This document shows positions 1-10,239 of a stretch of DNA of 64,000 bases, in pieces. The first letter of the stretch is position 1. Every line of letters starts with the position of its first letter. The position numbers and the translations under genes are program-made. This DNA comes from Clostridium sp. (lineage in GTDB: Bacteria > Bacillota > Clostridia > Clostridiales > Clostridiaceae): the NCBI GenBank assembly GCA_031292145.1, contig JARLHR010000140.1:33076-97075 (forward strand), written 5' to 3'. A model generated the notes under the pieces. It was not told the origin of the DNA, searched no databases, and worked only from the letters and a program-made list of their open reading frames with translations.

Positions 1-133
1 ACAAAAAAACGTTTAAAAGGATTGTTCTTTAATAGCAATTCTTTTTTTATTTTTATGAAATATAATTATTATTTTCAGTTTTATATTATCATGCAAAGTT
101 ATTTGAAAATTTGCTGAAATTTGATAAAAAAAG

Positions 134-169
134 AAAACCTGCATGCTTATACTCAGAACACAGGTTTTT
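134..169. terminator. Terminator-like hairpin
   Basis: AAAACCTG (134-141) pairs with CAGGTTTT (161-168) across a 19-base loop, with A and T runs at the two outer ends, so it could end transcription in either direction. The gene it would serve lies outside the window. Confidence 0.4.
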
Positions 170-171
170 AC

Positions 172-203
172 ATGTTCATTTGAGAAAGGGAATAAATGAA
201 CAT
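172..203. repeat. Inverted repeat, 10-bp perfect arms
   Basis: ATGTTCATTT (172-181) is the exact reverse complement of AAATGAACAT (194-203), with a 12-base spacer. It has no T-run, so it is more likely an operator or an RNA hairpin than a terminator. The function is unknown. Confidence 0.4.
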
Positions 204-574
204 ATTATTATGGGTTTATAAAAATTTATAGCGCGTACTATAAATTGTATGGGCTTAATAGTTGTTGATAATTTTATTATACAATAAACAAAAAAAAAAA
301 CAATAATTTTTTATATTGCGACAATTAAGTGTTAAGAAATTATATATAAAATTAGTTGAAATAAATAAAAAATTGATTTAATAAAAAAAATATGTAAAAT
401 AAATATATTATATACACCAAGAAATAAACTTAAATTATGATGAATGGTTGGAGTATTTATCAAAAATAGATGATAATTATTAACTTAATATACTTATTTA
501 TTATTTTTAACGTATAAGGATTTAGCAGATGAGGTATATAATATATGTAAGAATATATGATTAGGAGAAGAATT

Positions 575-769
575 ATGATTAAAATTTGTAAAGAGGATTT
601 ATTAAAAAACACAGTGGATTATGAAGAATATTCAGAAAACATATGTAAATTAAACGTGGAAGAATTAATAGAAGAAGGATTATTAGAGTGTGGAGGATGT
701 TGCCAAAAGGGAGAAAGGAAGGGAAATAAATGTGGCAACTGTACAAGTAAAAATAGTTGTGAAAAATAG
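575..769 (+). CDS. Small Cys-rich protein, unknown function
   Basis: A 64-residue acidic ORF whose last third carries CGGCC, CGNC and a final Cys, six or more cysteines in about 25 residues, which suggests metal binding or disulfides. An upstream in-frame ATG at 557 exists, but AGGAGAAG lies at 561-568, directly before the ATG at 575, so 575 is taken as the start. No signal peptide or membrane segment is visible. I do not recognise the family. The codon content and the good ribosome-binding site make it likely to be real. Confidence 0.55.
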   Translation: MIKICKEDLLKNTVDYEEYSENICKLNVEELIEEGLLECGGCCQKGERKGNKCGNCTSKNSCEK

Positions 770-944
770 CTTTTATAAAAAATTAAAAAATTAAAAAATT
801 CTTAAATTATAAAAATATGAAATATGTTGTAGATTTAAATTTTATAATAATATATAATAAATTTGTTTGTTAGGCATATGAAATAAAATAAGTTATTTTT
901 TGAATATGCATTAATACATTACAAAGATTTGGAGGGGGCCATCT

Positions 945-1751
945 TTGGGAAAGCCAAGTATTTTTAGTAGAGAATATGAAAAAAAAATGAAGAAACGGAG
1001 AACGAGTATAATAATAATTTCTTTTGCTATATTATTGGTAATATCTGCACTTATAGTTAAAGTTATATGTAATCCTATTGATTATAAAAACATTAAAAAC
1101 AATATTCAAGCCTGGATTGATAGCGATACTGCTAATATAGGTGAAAAGAAGCAAGTAACTGATGAAGATGTGAATAATAGTGAGGAGGCGCCTAAAGAAG
1201 AGGTTAAAAAGCCTGTAGAAGAATATTTAACAATCACCCTTGCTAGTGGAAATGTTGCAAAAGCAATTTATGCCGATGATATTAAAAATGAAAAAGCATT
1301 TAAAACTTTGGATAGTAATGATAAAGGCGTAGGTTTTGATATAAGTCCATCAGGTAAACAAATGATTGTAATAGATACAAATTCAGAAATTACTTTATAT
1401 AATGTGGATGGAACTAGTAAAGTGGTGTCTAAAGAACGATATGTATCTACAAGTGGGGGCGTTTTTACAAAGGAAGCCACAATTCAATCAAATCAAGCAT
1501 ATCTATGGAATGTAAATCCTAAGTTTATCAGTGATGATAAAATAATTTTTGTCACAAACAGGCCTTATTTTGGAAATGGAAATCTTAAGCAATATTTGTG
1601 GATGACGGATATTACAAATGATGCTGATAAAATATTTTGGGAATTAGCTGGGCAAGATATAGAAATCGGAACTAAAGAAGAAAAAGGAGTCAAAGTTACT
1701 GTTGATGGACAAATTCATTATATAGATAAAGATGGCAATAATATTCAATAA
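945..1751 (+). CDS. Membrane-anchored conserved hypothetical protein
   Basis: A 268-residue protein starting at TTG 945 behind GGAGGGGG (931-938). A basic N-terminus (KKMKKRR) is followed by one membrane segment at about residues 20-42, then an acidic linker (about 60-85) and an extracytoplasmic domain rich in beta-strand-like segments. This gives N-in, C-out topology. The family is not recognised. It lies directly upstream of tig but is probably a separate transcript, because a strong promoter sits between them (1772-1801). Confidence 0.7.
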   Translation: MGKPSIFSREYEKKMKKRRTSIIIISFAILLVISALIVKVICNPIDYKNIKNNIQAWIDSDTANIGEKKQVTDEDVNNSEEAPKEEVKKPVEEYLTITLASGNVAKAIYADDIKNEKAFKTLDSNDKGVGFDISPSGKQMIVIDTNSEITLYNVDGTSKVVSKERYVSTSGGVFTKEATIQSNQAYLWNVNPKFISDDKIIFVTNRPYFGNGNLKQYLWMTDITNDADKIFWELAGQDIEIGTKEEKGVKVTVDGQIHYIDKDGNNIQ

Positions 1752-1771
1752 AGATAATATTAATAAATTAT

Positions 1772-1801
1772 TTGATAAGATTTACGGGTTTATGGTATAA
1801 T
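1772..1801 (+). promoter_or_regulatory. SigA-type promoter of tig, extended -10
   Basis: TTGATA (1772-1777) and TATAAT (1796-1801) are separated by 18 bp, with a TG one base upstream of the -10 box. It overlaps the longest open frame of tig, which supports the downstream ATG at 1847 as the true start. Confidence 0.75.
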
Positions 1802-1846
1802 AGCCTAGTTAAATTAGATGCACACTGTTTAGGAGGAAAGAATAAA

Positions 1847-3130
1847 ATGAAAGCTAACGTAGAAAAAATAGAAACAAATGTGATAAAACTAGAAATAAGG
1901 GTTGAGGCTGAAAAGTTTGATGCAGCATTAACTAAAGCTTATAATAAAAATAAGAGCAGATATAATATCCCAGGGTTTAGAAAAGGAAAAGTTCCAATGG
2001 CAATGGTAAAAAAATTCTATGGAGTTGAAGCATTCTATGATGATGCTGTTAACTTTGCTATTGAAGAATCATACCCAGCTGCATTAAATGAAGAAAATAT
2101 AAGACCAGTGGACTATCCACAAATTGACATAGTAGAGTTAGGTGAAGGTAAAGAATTAGTTTATACTGCGACAGTTACTACTTATCCAGAAGTAGAACTT
2201 GGAGAATATAAAGGTTTAGATATAAAAAAACCTGTGTATGAAGTTGAAGATGGTGAAGTAGATAAACAAATCAAAGATATGCAAGAAAAGAATGCTAGAG
2301 TAGAAGTTAAAAATGAAGGCGCTGTAGCTAAAGGTGATATAGCTGTTATAGATTTTAAAGGATACATAGATGGAGTTGCTTTTGAAGGTGGCGAAGGTAC
2401 TGATTATTCTTTAGAAATAGGTTCAGGTACTTTTATAGATAACTTTGAAGACCAATTAATTGGTTTAGCTGTAGGAGATAAAAAGGAAGTTAATGTTACT
2501 TTCCCAGAAGCTTATGGAAAAGAAGAATTAAATGGTAAACCAGCAATGTTTGAAGTTGAAATCAAACAAATTAAAGTTAAAGAATTACCAGAATTAGATG
2601 ACGAATTTGCTAAAGATGTTTCAGCTGTTGATTCATTTGAAGAATTAAAAGAAAATCTTAAAAAGACATTAGAAAAGAATAATGATGAAAAAGCTGAAAG
2701 AGAATTTGAAGAAGCTGTTATTACTGCAATAATTGAAAATTCAAAGATGGATATTCCAGTAGTTATGGTAGATAAAGAAATTGATTCTATGATGAAAGAT
2801 CTTGAAGGAAGATTAAAATATCAAGGATTAAGCTTAGAACAATACATGGAGTTTACAGGAAACACAGTTGAAAAAATGAGAGATTTCATGAAAGAAAATG
2901 CTGAAAGAAAAGTTAAAGCAGATTTAGTTCTTGAAGCAGTTGCTACAGCAGAAGAAATTAAAGCTTCAGAAGAAGAATTAAATGCAAAAGCTTTAGAATT
3001 AGGAAGAATCTATGGACCTAAAGATCCAGAAAAAATGGCTAAAATTTTAGTTAAATCTCAAAAGACTATGATTGAAAAAGACATAATTTTAGAGAATACT
3101 ATTAAATTTATAAAAGAAAATTGCAAATAA
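1847..3130 (+). CDS. tig: Trigger factor, ribosome-associated chaperone/PPIase
   Basis: A 427-residue protein, the usual trigger-factor length. It binds the ribosome exit tunnel and shelters nascent chains. The N-terminal ribosome-binding domain (about 1-145) contains the signature GFRKGKVP. An FKBP-type prolyl isomerase domain follows (about 150-245; [14 protein letters not shown]). The C-terminal helical chaperone arms fill the rest. The start is ATG 1847 with AGGAGGAAAG at 1831-1840. An earlier in-frame ATG at 1772 lies inside the promoter and is rejected. tig-clpP-clpX order is common in Firmicutes and links folding with proteolysis. Confidence 0.97.
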   Translation: MKANVEKIETNVIKLEIRVEAEKFDAALTKAYNKNKSRYNIPGFRKGKVPMAMVKKFYGVEAFYDDAVNFAIEESYPAALNEENIRPVDYPQIDIVELGEGKELVYTATVTTYPEVELGEYKGLDIKKPVYEVEDGEVDKQIKDMQEKNARVEVKNEGAVAKGDIAVIDFKGYIDGVAFEGGEGTDYSLEIGSGTFIDNFEDQLIGLAVGDKKEVNVTFPEAYGKEELNGKPAMFEVEIKQIKVKELPELDDEFAKDVSAVDSFEELKENLKKTLEKNNDEKAEREFEEAVITAIIENSKMDIPVVMVDKEIDSMMKDLEGRLKYQGLSLEQYMEFTGNTVEKMRDFMKENAERKVKADLVLEAVATAEEIKASEEELNAKALELGRIYGPKDPEKMAKILVKSQKTMIEKDIILENTIKFIKENCK

Positions 3131-3166
3131 TTTATTTTGCGATATAATATAAAATAAGTATAATGA

Positions 3167-3194
3167 TTGCCAGAAAAAAATTTCTGGCAATTTA
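3167..3194 (+). terminator. Rho-independent terminator of tig
   Basis: TTGCCAGAAA (3167-3176) pairs perfectly with TTTCTGGCAA (3181-3190), followed by a short T-rich tail. It separates tig from clpP, so clpP probably has its own promoter in 3195-3262. Confidence 0.8.
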
Positions 3195-3275
3195 TTCAAA
3201 TAAGGATTAACAAATTAATCCAAAAAATATATAATTATAGTTAGATAAAAATATAATAGTAGAAGGAGGATTTAT

Positions 3276-3875
3276 ATGGCTTTAGTACCAATGGTTGTAG
3301 AACAAACAAGTAGGGGAGAACGTTCCTATGATATATTTTCTAGATTGTTAAAAGAAAGAATAATCATGTTAAGTGGAGAAGTAAACGATGATACTGCTAA
3401 TTTAATAGTAGCACAATTATTGTTTTTAGAGAGTGAAGATCCAGATAAGGATATATATTTATATATAAATAGCCCAGGAGGATCAATAACAGCTGGAAAT
3501 GCAATTTATGATACTATGCAATACATTAAATGTGATGTGTCAACAATATGTATTGGTATGGCAGCTTCTATGGGAGCATTTTTACTTTCATGTGGGGCAA
3601 AAGGAAAAAGATATGCACTTCCAAATGCTGAAGTTATGATACATCAACCACTAGGCGGTTTCCAAGGGCAAGCAACTGACTTTGAGATTCATGCAAAGAG
3701 AATATTAAAAATGAAGGAAACTTTAAACAGAATTTTAAGTGAGAATACTGGAAAGTCTTTAGATGTAATCAAGGCTGATGTTGAAAGAGATAATTTTATG
3801 ACTGCAGAAGAAGCTAAAGATTATGGTTTAGTAGATGAAGTAATAACTACACATAAAATAGGAAAAGATAAATAG
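3276..3875 (+). CDS. clpP: ATP-dependent Clp protease proteolytic subunit
   Basis: A 199-residue serine peptidase (family S14) that forms the tetradecameric chamber fed by ClpX or ClpA/C unfoldases. The catalytic triad is visible as Ser98 (MAASMG), His123 (MIHQP) and Asp172 (ERDNF). The oxyanion-loop motif SPGGSITAG is intact. The start is ATG 3276 with GAAGGAGGA just upstream. clpX follows 40 bp downstream with no terminator between, indicating co-transcription. No CtsR-type operator was recognised upstream. Confidence 0.98.
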   Translation: MALVPMVVEQTSRGERSYDIFSRLLKERIIMLSGEVNDDTANLIVAQLLFLESEDPDKDIYLYINSPGGSITAGNAIYDTMQYIKCDVSTICIGMAASMGAFLLSCGAKGKRYALPNAEVMIHQPLGGFQGQATDFEIHAKRILKMKETLNRILSENTGKSLDVIKADVERDNFMTAEEAKDYGLVDEVITTHKIGKDK

Positions 3876-3915
3876 GATAATACTTTTAATTTATATGTCT
3901 GAGTGAGGTGAATGT

Positions 3916-5205
3916 ATGGCTAAATATGATGAAAAGAAGCAGTTGAAATGTTCTTTCTGTGGTAAAACTCAAGAGCAGGTAAAAAGATTAATTGCAGGAC
4001 CAGGAGTTTATATATGTGATGAATGCATTGATTTATGTTCTGAAATTATAGCAGATGAATTTCAAGAAACTGTTGACTTCGATCCCAAAAGTGTTCCAAA
4101 GCCAAATGAAATTAAGGAATATTTAGATTCTTATGTTATTGGTCAAGAAAGAGCAAAAAAATCTTTAGCAGTAGCAGTTTATAATCATTATAAAAGAATA
4201 AATACAAATAAAGAAGATATAGATGTAGAACTATCTAAAAGTAATATTTTATTATTAGGACCAACAGGTTCAGGTAAAACATTACTTGCACAAACTTTAG
4301 CAAGATTTTTAAATGTACCTTTTGCAATAGCTGACGCTACAACATTAACTGAAGCAGGATATGTTGGAGAAGATGTAGAAAATATTCTTCTTAAATTAAT
4401 CCAAAATGCAGATTATGATGTTGAAAAAGCTGAAAGAGGAATAATTTATATTGATGAGATAGATAAGATTGCAAGAAAATCAGAAAATCCATCTATTACT
4501 CGTGATGTATCAGGAGAAGGAGTGCAACAAGCACTATTAAAGATATTAGAAGGAACAGTTGCATCAGTTCCGCCACAAGGTGGAAGAAAGCATCCGCATC
4601 AAGAATTTATACAAATTAATACTTCAAATATATTATTTATTTGTGGTGGAGCTTTTGATGGTGTTGATAAGATAATTGAAAAGAGAACAAGAAAGAGTTC
4701 TATGGGATTTGGAGCACAAATTCAAGCTAAACACGAAAAAGATGTTGGAAGCTTACTTAAAGAAATTATGCCAGCTGATTTATTAAAATTCGGGTTGATT
4801 CCAGAATTTGTTGGAAGACTTCCAATCCTTGTTACATTAGAATCTTTAGATAAGGAAGCTTTAATTGAAATTCTAACTAAACCTAAAAATGCTCTTATAA
4901 AGCAATATAAGAAATTATTTGAGTTAGATGATGTTAAGTTAGAATTTGATGAAAAATCTTTAATTGCAATTGCCCAAGAAGCTATAAGCAGGCAAACAGG
5001 CGCAAGAGGGTTGAGAGCTATTATTGAAGATATAATGAACGAAATAATGTATGAAATTCCTACAGATAATAGAATAACCAAGGTTACAATAACTGAGGAA
5101 GCTATTAAAGATAAAAAAGAGCCTACTATTGAAAGGCTGGAAGAAGGTAAAGTTAGACCTACTTTAGTAAAAGCTAGAACTAAAAAGGGTATTGAATCTG
5201 CTTAA
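3916..5205 (+). CDS. clpX: ClpX AAA+ unfoldase of ClpXP
   Basis: A 429-residue protein. The N-terminal zinc-binding domain uses Cys12, Cys15, Cys34 and Cys37 (CSFC and CDEC) for substrate and adaptor recognition. The AAA+ module has Walker A GPTGSGKT (115-122), Walker [11 protein letters not shown], the GYVGEDVE pore region, and the ClpP-binding loop around GFGAQ. It unfolds tagged proteins and threads them into ClpP. ATG 3916 follows GTGAGGTGA. Confidence 0.98.
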   Translation: MAKYDEKKQLKCSFCGKTQEQVKRLIAGPGVYICDECIDLCSEIIADEFQETVDFDPKSVPKPNEIKEYLDSYVIGQERAKKSLAVAVYNHYKRINTNKEDIDVELSKSNILLLGPTGSGKTLLAQTLARFLNVPFAIADATTLTEAGYVGEDVENILLKLIQNADYDVEKAERGIIYIDEIDKIARKSENPSITRDVSGEGVQQALLKILEGTVASVPPQGGRKHPHQEFIQINTSNILFICGGAFDGVDKIIEKRTRKSSMGFGAQIQAKHEKDVGSLLKEIMPADLLKFGLIPEFVGRLPILVTLESLDKEALIEILTKPKNALIKQYKKLFELDDVKLEFDEKSLIAIAQEAISRQTGARGLRAIIEDIMNEIMYEIPTDNRITKVTITEEAIKDKKEPTIERLEEGKVRPTLVKARTKKGIESA

Positions 5206-5230
5206 GTTATATTTATATAAAGAAAAAATA

Positions 5231-5274
5231 AGTCAGTATTTTACTTGGTTAAAGTAATACTGGCTTGTTTTTTG
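5231..5274 (+). terminator. Terminator after clpX
   Basis: AGTCAGTATTTTAC (from 5231) pairs with AGTAATACTGGCT (5253-5265), with one G-T wobble and small irregularities, followed by a T-run at 5268-5273. Confidence 0.8.
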
Positions 5275-5467
5275 TTTGCAGATAGAAATTATTTACAGAG
5301 AAATAAAAAAATTAAGGTATAAAAAGTTAATAAAATTTAATATTGGATCAAGCAGAATTCGAGACTACAAAATTGGCATTAGAGTTCTCTAAAGTTACTT
5401 TGGCAGGGAATATAATTAAAAATATATATTAATCATTAAAAGTACTTAAGTTTATCTTCAAACAAAG

Positions 5468-5652
5468 AAATTATATAAATGTTTATGAAATAGGCATTTG
5501 AAAATGAGCTGTTAAAAGCACTTGGTGGAAGGTTGTTCCACTTTAGCTTGTCTAAACTTTATATTTGGAGCAAGCTAAAGTGGATGCAACCTTCCACTTA
5601 GTGCTTTCAGCGATATTTTCATAGTCCTATGGAATAAACATTTATATAATTT
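5468..5652. repeat. Family A long-hairpin element, copy A1
   Basis: A 185-bp imperfect palindrome. The outer arms (5468-5486 and 5634-5652) match perfectly. Inner arms carry CCACTTTAGCTTG and CAAGCTAAAGTGG around the apex. Conserved unpaired or mismatched motifs, shared with the other copies, are GGCATTTGAAAATGAGCTG, GTTGTTCC opposite GGATGCAAC, and TTTTCATAGTCCTATGGAA. TTTCGGTTGATT follows the right arm. A further short outer pair (TAAGTTTAT with ATAAACTTA) closes the flanking internal loop. The element lies between clpX and lonB. The rest of 5206-5810 shows no gene. Confidence 0.85.
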
Positions 5653-5776
5653 CGGTTGATTATCGCATAAACTTAGCTTCTATGTGGTTACTTTAATTAT
5701 ATTTATAAATTAAGAATATATTTGTAATAATAAGCAAATAATAGTAATGATAAAAATATAAGGAGGAAAGGTATAT

Positions 5777-5810
5777 TTACAATAATTAATATCTTAAAAA
5801 TTAATTGTAA
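5777..5810 (+). promoter_or_regulatory. Hairpin between the lonB Shine-Dalgarno and start
   Basis: A strong AGGAGGAAAG lies at 5761-5770, but the first in-frame start codon is GTG 5811 because a TAA at 5808 closes the frame. TTACAATAATTAAT (5777-5790) pairs with ATTAATTGTAA (5800-5810). Folding this hairpin would bring the SD within normal distance of GTG 5811. This is inference; an alternative start is ATG 5826. Confidence 0.4.
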
Positions 5811-7502
5811 GTGTATTTGAAAGTTATGACAAATATATTGATGATTTTGCAAATTATAGTTTTAGTTCTCATGGTTTATGTAATGTTTACCTCCATGAGT
5901 AGACCACAAAGGAGTAGGGAAATTGTAATTGATCGAGAAAATACTAAAGAATTAAATAATTTAAATAGGCTAAGGCAAATAAGTTTATCAAAACCGCTAA
6001 CAGAAAAAAGTAGGCCATCTACCTTTGATGAAATAATAGGGCAGGAAAAAGGTATTAAAGCTTTAAAGGCAGCGCTATGTGGTCCTAACCCACAGCATGT
6101 AATTATTTATGGGCCTCCTGGAATAGGTAAAACCGCTGCAGCTAGATTGGTATTAGAAGAAGCTAGAAAGTCAAAATTATCACCTTTTAAAGAAAAATCG
6201 AAATTTGTTGAGTTAGATGCCACAACCTTGAGGTTTGATGAAAGAGGAATAGCAGATCCACTTATTGGTTCAGTACATGATCCGATATATCAAGGTGCAG
6301 GTTCTTTGGGTATAGCAGGAATTCCGCAACCTAAAGCGGGAGCGGTTACTAAAGCTCATGGAGGCGTATTGTTTTTAGATGAAATTGGAGAATTACATCC
6401 GATTGAATTAAATAAGCTCTTAAAAGTTTTAGAAGATAGAAAAGTATTTTTAGATAGTTCATATTATAGTTCTGAAGATAGTAACATGCCTAAATACATA
6501 AAGGAAGTTTTTGAAAATGGGCTTCCAGCGGATTTTAGATTAATAGGGGCAACAACAAGATCTCCAGAGGAAATAGTACCTGCCATAAGGTCAAGATGCG
6601 TTGAAATATTTTTTAGAGCATTATTGCCTGAAGAAATAGAAAAAATTGCTGCAAATTGTGTTAATAAGGTAGGTTTAAATATTACGAAAGATGGAGTGGA
6701 AGAAGTTAGTAAATATTGTACCAATGGTAGAGAAGTGATAAATTTAATACAATTGGCATCGGGTATTGCTATTAACGAAGATAGAAGTGAGATAACATTA
6801 GAGGACATAAAATGGGTGTTAGAAAATGGGCAATATAACAAAATAATTTGCAATAAGATTCCAGCTAGTTCAAAGATAGGAGTTGTTAATGGATTGGCAG
6901 TATATGGAGCAAATATAGGGATGCTTATGCCACTCGAAGTAAGTTGCAAAAAAGTTAATGATAGAAGAGGGGAACTCAAAGTAACAGGAATAGTAGAAGA
7001 AGAGGAAATAACTACTAATAATAAGAAAATTAAAATGAAAAGTACAGCATATTCATCAGTACAAAACGTACTAACAGTCTTAGATAATTTATTTAACTTA
7101 AATACTGATAAATATGATATACATGTAAATATACCAGGTGGAATGCCTGTAGATGGTCCGTCTGCTGGAATAAGTATTGCTACAGCTATATATAGTGCAA
7201 TAACAAAACAAAAGGTAAATAGATTTGTTGCAATGACAGGAGAAATAAGTATTTTAGGAGCTGTAAAAGCCATAGGAGGAGTAAAAGCAAAAATATCAGC
7301 AGCACTTAAAGGCGGAGCAACAAAGGTTATTATTCCTCAAGAAAATTATGATGAATCTTTAAATGAAATATGTGAAATAGAAATAATACCAGTAAAAAGC
7401 TTTAAAGAAGTACTTAGAGTTGCTATAGAATTTGAGGAAATCAATAGTGAAAATGATAAGGGGATATTATCAGCAGAAGCCAATAATATATTAAAAAATT
7501 AA
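5811..7502 (+). CDS. lonB: LonB-type ATP-dependent protease, membrane-anchored
   Basis: A 563-residue protein. One N-terminal membrane segment (about 9-28) anchors an AAA+ domain with Walker A GPPGIGKT (101-108) and Walker B LFLDEIGEL. A C-terminal Lon protease domain has the Ser-Lys dyad Ser451 (DGPSAG) and Lys494 (GGVKAK). It resembles the Bacillus LonB family, which in B. subtilis acts in the forespore. It lacks the N-terminal Lon substrate domain. GTG 5811 or ATG 5826 could be the start; the only strong SD is about 41 nt upstream across a hairpin. It is followed by lon, the usual clostridial arrangement. Confidence 0.92.
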   Translation: MYLKVMTNILMILQIIVLVLMVYVMFTSMSRPQRSREIVIDRENTKELNNLNRLRQISLSKPLTEKSRPSTFDEIIGQEKGIKALKAALCGPNPQHVIIYGPPGIGKTAAARLVLEEARKSKLSPFKEKSKFVELDATTLRFDERGIADPLIGSVHDPIYQGAGSLGIAGIPQPKAGAVTKAHGGVLFLDEIGELHPIELNKLLKVLEDRKVFLDSSYYSSEDSNMPKYIKEVFENGLPADFRLIGATTRSPEEIVPAIRSRCVEIFFRALLPEEIEKIAANCVNKVGLNITKDGVEEVSKYCTNGREVINLIQLASGIAINEDRSEITLEDIKWVLENGQYNKIICNKIPASSKIGVVNGLAVYGANIGMLMPLEVSCKKVNDRRGELKVTGIVEEEEITTNNKKIKMKSTAYSSVQNVLTVLDNLFNLNTDKYDIHVNIPGGMPVDGPSAGISIATAIYSAITKQKVNRFVAMTGEISILGAVKAIGGVKAKISAALKGGATKVIIPQENYDESLNEICEIEIIPVKSFKEVLRVAIEFEEINSENDKGILSAEANNILKN

Positions 7503-7526
7503 AGTGATTTAAAATATAATTTAGTT

Positions 7527-7590
7527 ATGCACAATTCATAATATATATTTTCTGATTAATTTGCATTATGAATTGTGCATTAAATATTTT
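7527..7590 (+). terminator. Terminator after lonB
   Basis: ATGCACAATTCATAA (7527-7541) pairs exactly with TTATGAATTGTGCAT (7566-7580), followed by TAAATATTTT. The loop is 24 bases. Confidence 0.7.
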
Positions 7591-7628
7591 GTGACTTACA
7601 CCTTTTCTTTTTAATATTAATATATATA

Positions 7629-7637
7629 TGGTATAAT
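7629..7637 (+). promoter_or_regulatory. Extended -10 promoter element upstream of lon
   Basis: TGGTATAAT (TG one base before TATAAT 7632-7637). No good -35 hexamer lies 17 bp upstream, which fits an extended -10 promoter. It would give lon a leader of about 265 nt carrying the 7651-7715 palindrome. Confidence 0.45.
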
Positions 7638-7650
7638 AGATAAATTAAAC

Positions 7651-7715
7651 AGTGATTATGATAATTAATAATATATTATTTAATGATTTTAAGATTATAA
7701 ATTATCATAATTACT
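7651..7715. repeat. 16-bp inverted repeat in the lon leader
   Basis: AGTGATTATGATAATT (7651-7666) pairs with AATTATCATAATTACT (7700-7715), with one mismatch on the DNA (G-U in RNA). It lies 14 bp downstream of the extended -10 element. It could be a two-site operator or a leader hairpin, and its role is unknown. Confidence 0.5.
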
Positions 7716-7829
7716 AGATAAAGAACTTAAAAAAACATTTAAAATTAAACCTATATAGATAGAGAAATTTATAATTTTTTTATTTTGCAAGAAGTATAAC
7801 CTAATAGAAAGTTTTTGTATGAAGAATTA

Positions 7830-7858
7830 TTGAAAAAATTAATTATTATGTGTATACT
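7830..7858 (+). promoter_or_regulatory. SigA-type promoter of lon
   Basis: TTGAAA (7830-7835) and TATACT (7853-7858) with a 17-bp spacer, about 50 bp before the start codon. Confidence 0.65.
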
Positions 7859-7908
7859 AGATAAGTCAAAATAAATTATGTAATTATAATATGGGGGGAA
7901 ATAGTACT

Positions 7909-10239
7909 ATGAAAAAGTTATATACAATTCCGCTAATTCCTTTAAGAGGATTGACTGTTTTTCCTAATGTAGTTGTACATTTTGATGCAGGAAGAGAAAA
8001 ATCTACATCAGCTATTGAACAAGCTATGTTAGATGAGCAAGAAATTTTCCTTGTTGGTCAAAAAGATTCTATAATAGAAGAACCAAATCAAGATGAAATT
8101 TACTCTGTTGGAACTATATGCAAAATAAAGCAAATTCTTAAAATGTCTGATAATACTATCAGAGTTCTCGTGGAAGGAAAAGAACGAGGTAAGATAGTTG
8201 AGTATATAGAGGAAGAACAAAATTATATAAGAGTTTCAGTAGAAGCATTAGAAGAAGTAGTGATTAAAAATGAAGAATTGGAAGCTTATGTAAAGTGCTT
8301 GAATAAAGAATTTACAAAATTATTAAAGCTTGTTGAGGATAATTATGGAGAAGGGATTAAGCCGATAGATTCTTCAGAAAAACCAAGTCAATTTATAGAT
8401 ATGGTGGCATCTTATGCAATTACTGACGAAAAATTAAAGCAAGAAATATTAGAAACTATAAATTTGTCAAAGAGAGCAGAGAAGGTATTAGAAAGAATTA
8501 AAATAGAGATTTCTGTCGCTAAAATTCAAAGAAAAATTGCTAACAAAGTGAAAAATACTGTTGCAAAAGAACAAAAAGAATATTATTTAAGGCAACAATT
8601 AACTGCAATTCAAGAAGAATTAGGCGAAGATGATGAAGAAAAGAAAGAAATAATTAAATATGAGGAAAAAATAAAAAAAGCAAAACTTTCAAAAGAAATT
8701 AAAGACAAGGTTAATTATGAATTATCAAGGCTTAAAAATATGAGTGCAACATCATCTGAAGGTAATGTAGTCAAGGCATATTTAGATTGGGTATTAGATA
8801 TTCCTTGGGGAAAGTATACAAAGGAAAGTATTAATGTTGTAAAAGCTAGAGAAATTTTAGATAATGAACATTTTGGATTGGAAGATGTTAAAGATAGAAT
8901 TATAGAGTATTTAGCTGTAAAACAATTTAGTAAATCTCAAAAAGGTCCTATATTATGTTTAGTTGGACCTCCAGGGGTTGGAAAAACATCTATAGCAAAA
9001 TCTATAGCTCATGCTATTAATAGAAAGTATACAAGAATTTCCCTAGGCGGAATGAAGGATGAGGCTGAAATAAGAGGGCATAGAAAGACCTATGTGGGTG
9101 CTATTCCAGGTAGAATAGTTTATGCAATGAAGGAAGCAAAATCTATGAATCCACTTATGCTTTTTGATGAGATAGATAAAATTAATTCTAACTATAAGGG
9201 TGATCCATCTGATGCTTTATTGGAAATATTAGATAGTGAACAAAACAAAGATTTTAGAGACAGCTATTTAGAAGTGCCAATGGATTTATCAAAAGTTATG
9301 TTTATAGCAACAGCAAATACTTTAGAAACAATACCAAAACCTCTTTTAGATAGAATGGAGATTATTGAGGTTTCAGGATATACTTATGAAGAAAAATTTA
9401 ATATAGCTAAAAATCATTTAATTCTTAAAATATTTAAGGAACTAGATATGCCGACTGATAAAATTAAAATAGAAGACATAGCTATTAGAGATGTTATAGA
9501 AGGCTATACTAGAGAATCAGGGGTGCGTGGATTAGAAAGAAAATTAAGTTCGCTTATTAGAAAAGCACTAGCTGAGATGCTAAAAGAAGGAAAGAATGAA
9601 ATTACAATAAATAGTGAAAATATTGAAAAATTAATGGGAAAAAGAATTTTTGATTTTGATAAAATCGATAAAGTAGACAAGGTTGGCGTTGTTACAGGGA
9701 TGGCATGGACTGCATATGGTGGAGATACACTTCCAATAGAAGCTATGGTAATGACTGGTTCGGGTAAGTTAGAGCTTACTGGTAAACTTGGAGATGTTAT
9801 GCAAGAATCTGCTAAAACAGCTTATAGCTATGTTAGAGCTAATGCAATTAAGTTTGGAATTAATGAAACTTTTTATAAGGAAAAAGATATACACATCCAT
9901 GCGCCGGAAGGAGCAGTACCAAAGGATGGCCCATCAGCTGGTGTGACAATGGTAACAGCTCTTGTATCAGCATTATCAGGTAAGAAAGTTAAGCATAATG
10001 TAGCAATGACAGGAGAAGTGACATTAACAGGTAGAGTGCTTCCTATTGGTGGATTGAAAGAGAAATCTTTAGCAGCATTTAGAGCTGGTGTAGATACTAT
10101 AATAATTCCAAAGGAAAATGAGAAAGATATAGATAAGATACCAAACTCCATTAGAAATAGTTTAAATATTATTTCAGCTAAGGAAGTCAATGAGGTATTG
10201 AAAAATGCACTAATTGGAGAGGATACTAATGAGAATTAA
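7909..10239 (+). CDS. lon: Lon protease (LonA)
   Basis: A 776-residue protein, the standard LonA length. The N-terminal substrate-binding LAN domain begins with [14 protein letters not shown], a helical linker follows, then the AAA+ domain with Walker A GPPGVGKT and Walker [11 protein letters not shown], and the C-terminal serine peptidase domain with dyad Ser676 (DGPSAG) and Lys719 (GGLKEK). It degrades misfolded and regulatory proteins in the cytoplasm. The start is ATG 7909 behind GGGGGA; an in-frame ATG at 7891 has no SD. The stop overlaps ysxC by 11 nt, so the two are translationally coupled. Confidence 0.97.
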   Translation: MKKLYTIPLIPLRGLTVFPNVVVHFDAGREKSTSAIEQAMLDEQEIFLVGQKDSIIEEPNQDEIYSVGTICKIKQILKMSDNTIRVLVEGKERGKIVEYIEEEQNYIRVSVEALEEVVIKNEELEAYVKCLNKEFTKLLKLVEDNYGEGIKPIDSSEKPSQFIDMVASYAITDEKLKQEILETINLSKRAEKVLERIKIEISVAKIQRKIANKVKNTVAKEQKEYYLRQQLTAIQEELGEDDEEKKEIIKYEEKIKKAKLSKEIKDKVNYELSRLKNMSATSSEGNVVKAYLDWVLDIPWGKYTKESINVVKAREILDNEHFGLEDVKDRIIEYLAVKQFSKSQKGPILCLVGPPGVGKTSIAKSIAHAINRKYTRISLGGMKDEAEIRGHRKTYVGAIPGRIVYAMKEAKSMNPLMLFDEIDKINSNYKGDPSDALLEILDSEQNKDFRDSYLEVPMDLSKVMFIATANTLETIPKPLLDRMEIIEVSGYTYEEKFNIAKNHLILKIFKELDMPTDKIKIEDIAIRDVIEGYTRESGVRGLERKLSSLIRKALAEMLKEGKNEITINSENIEKLMGKRIFDFDKIDKVDKVGVVTGMAWTAYGGDTLPIEAMVMTGSGKLELTGKLGDVMQESAKTAYSYVRANAIKFGINETFYKEKDIHIHAPEGAVPKDGPSAGVTMVTALVSALSGKKVKHNVAMTGEVTLTGRVLPIGGLKEKSLAAFRAGVDTIIIPKENEKDIDKIPNSIRNSLNIISAKEVNEVLKNALIGEDTNEN

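Larger units (their letters stand above)
1..574. other. Noncoding leader region of the window
   Basis: No convincing gene was found before the small ORF at 575. The region is very A/T-rich. It holds a terminator-like hairpin (134-169), an inverted repeat (172-203) and a short palindrome (223-231 with 238-246). In one frame, about 418-483 reads as a short open stretch ending NYDEWLEYLSKIDDNY with no start codon; it may be a decayed gene end but the support is weak. Confidence 0.4.

Noticed and set aside
1772-1846. N-terminal extension of trigger factor
   Set aside because: The stretch contains a consensus promoter and the SD of ATG 1847, and the extra residues are unlike trigger factor.
5468-5652. 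Family A as a CRISPR array or tandem repeat
   Set aside because: Copies are dispersed kilobases apart and are palindromes, with no regular spacer-repeat structure or cas genes.
6464-7273. 269-codon open frame on the minus strand
   Set aside because: It lies wholly opposite the conserved lonB protease domain, with Ser/Leu/Ile-rich low-complexity content typical of an antisense shadow and no SD.
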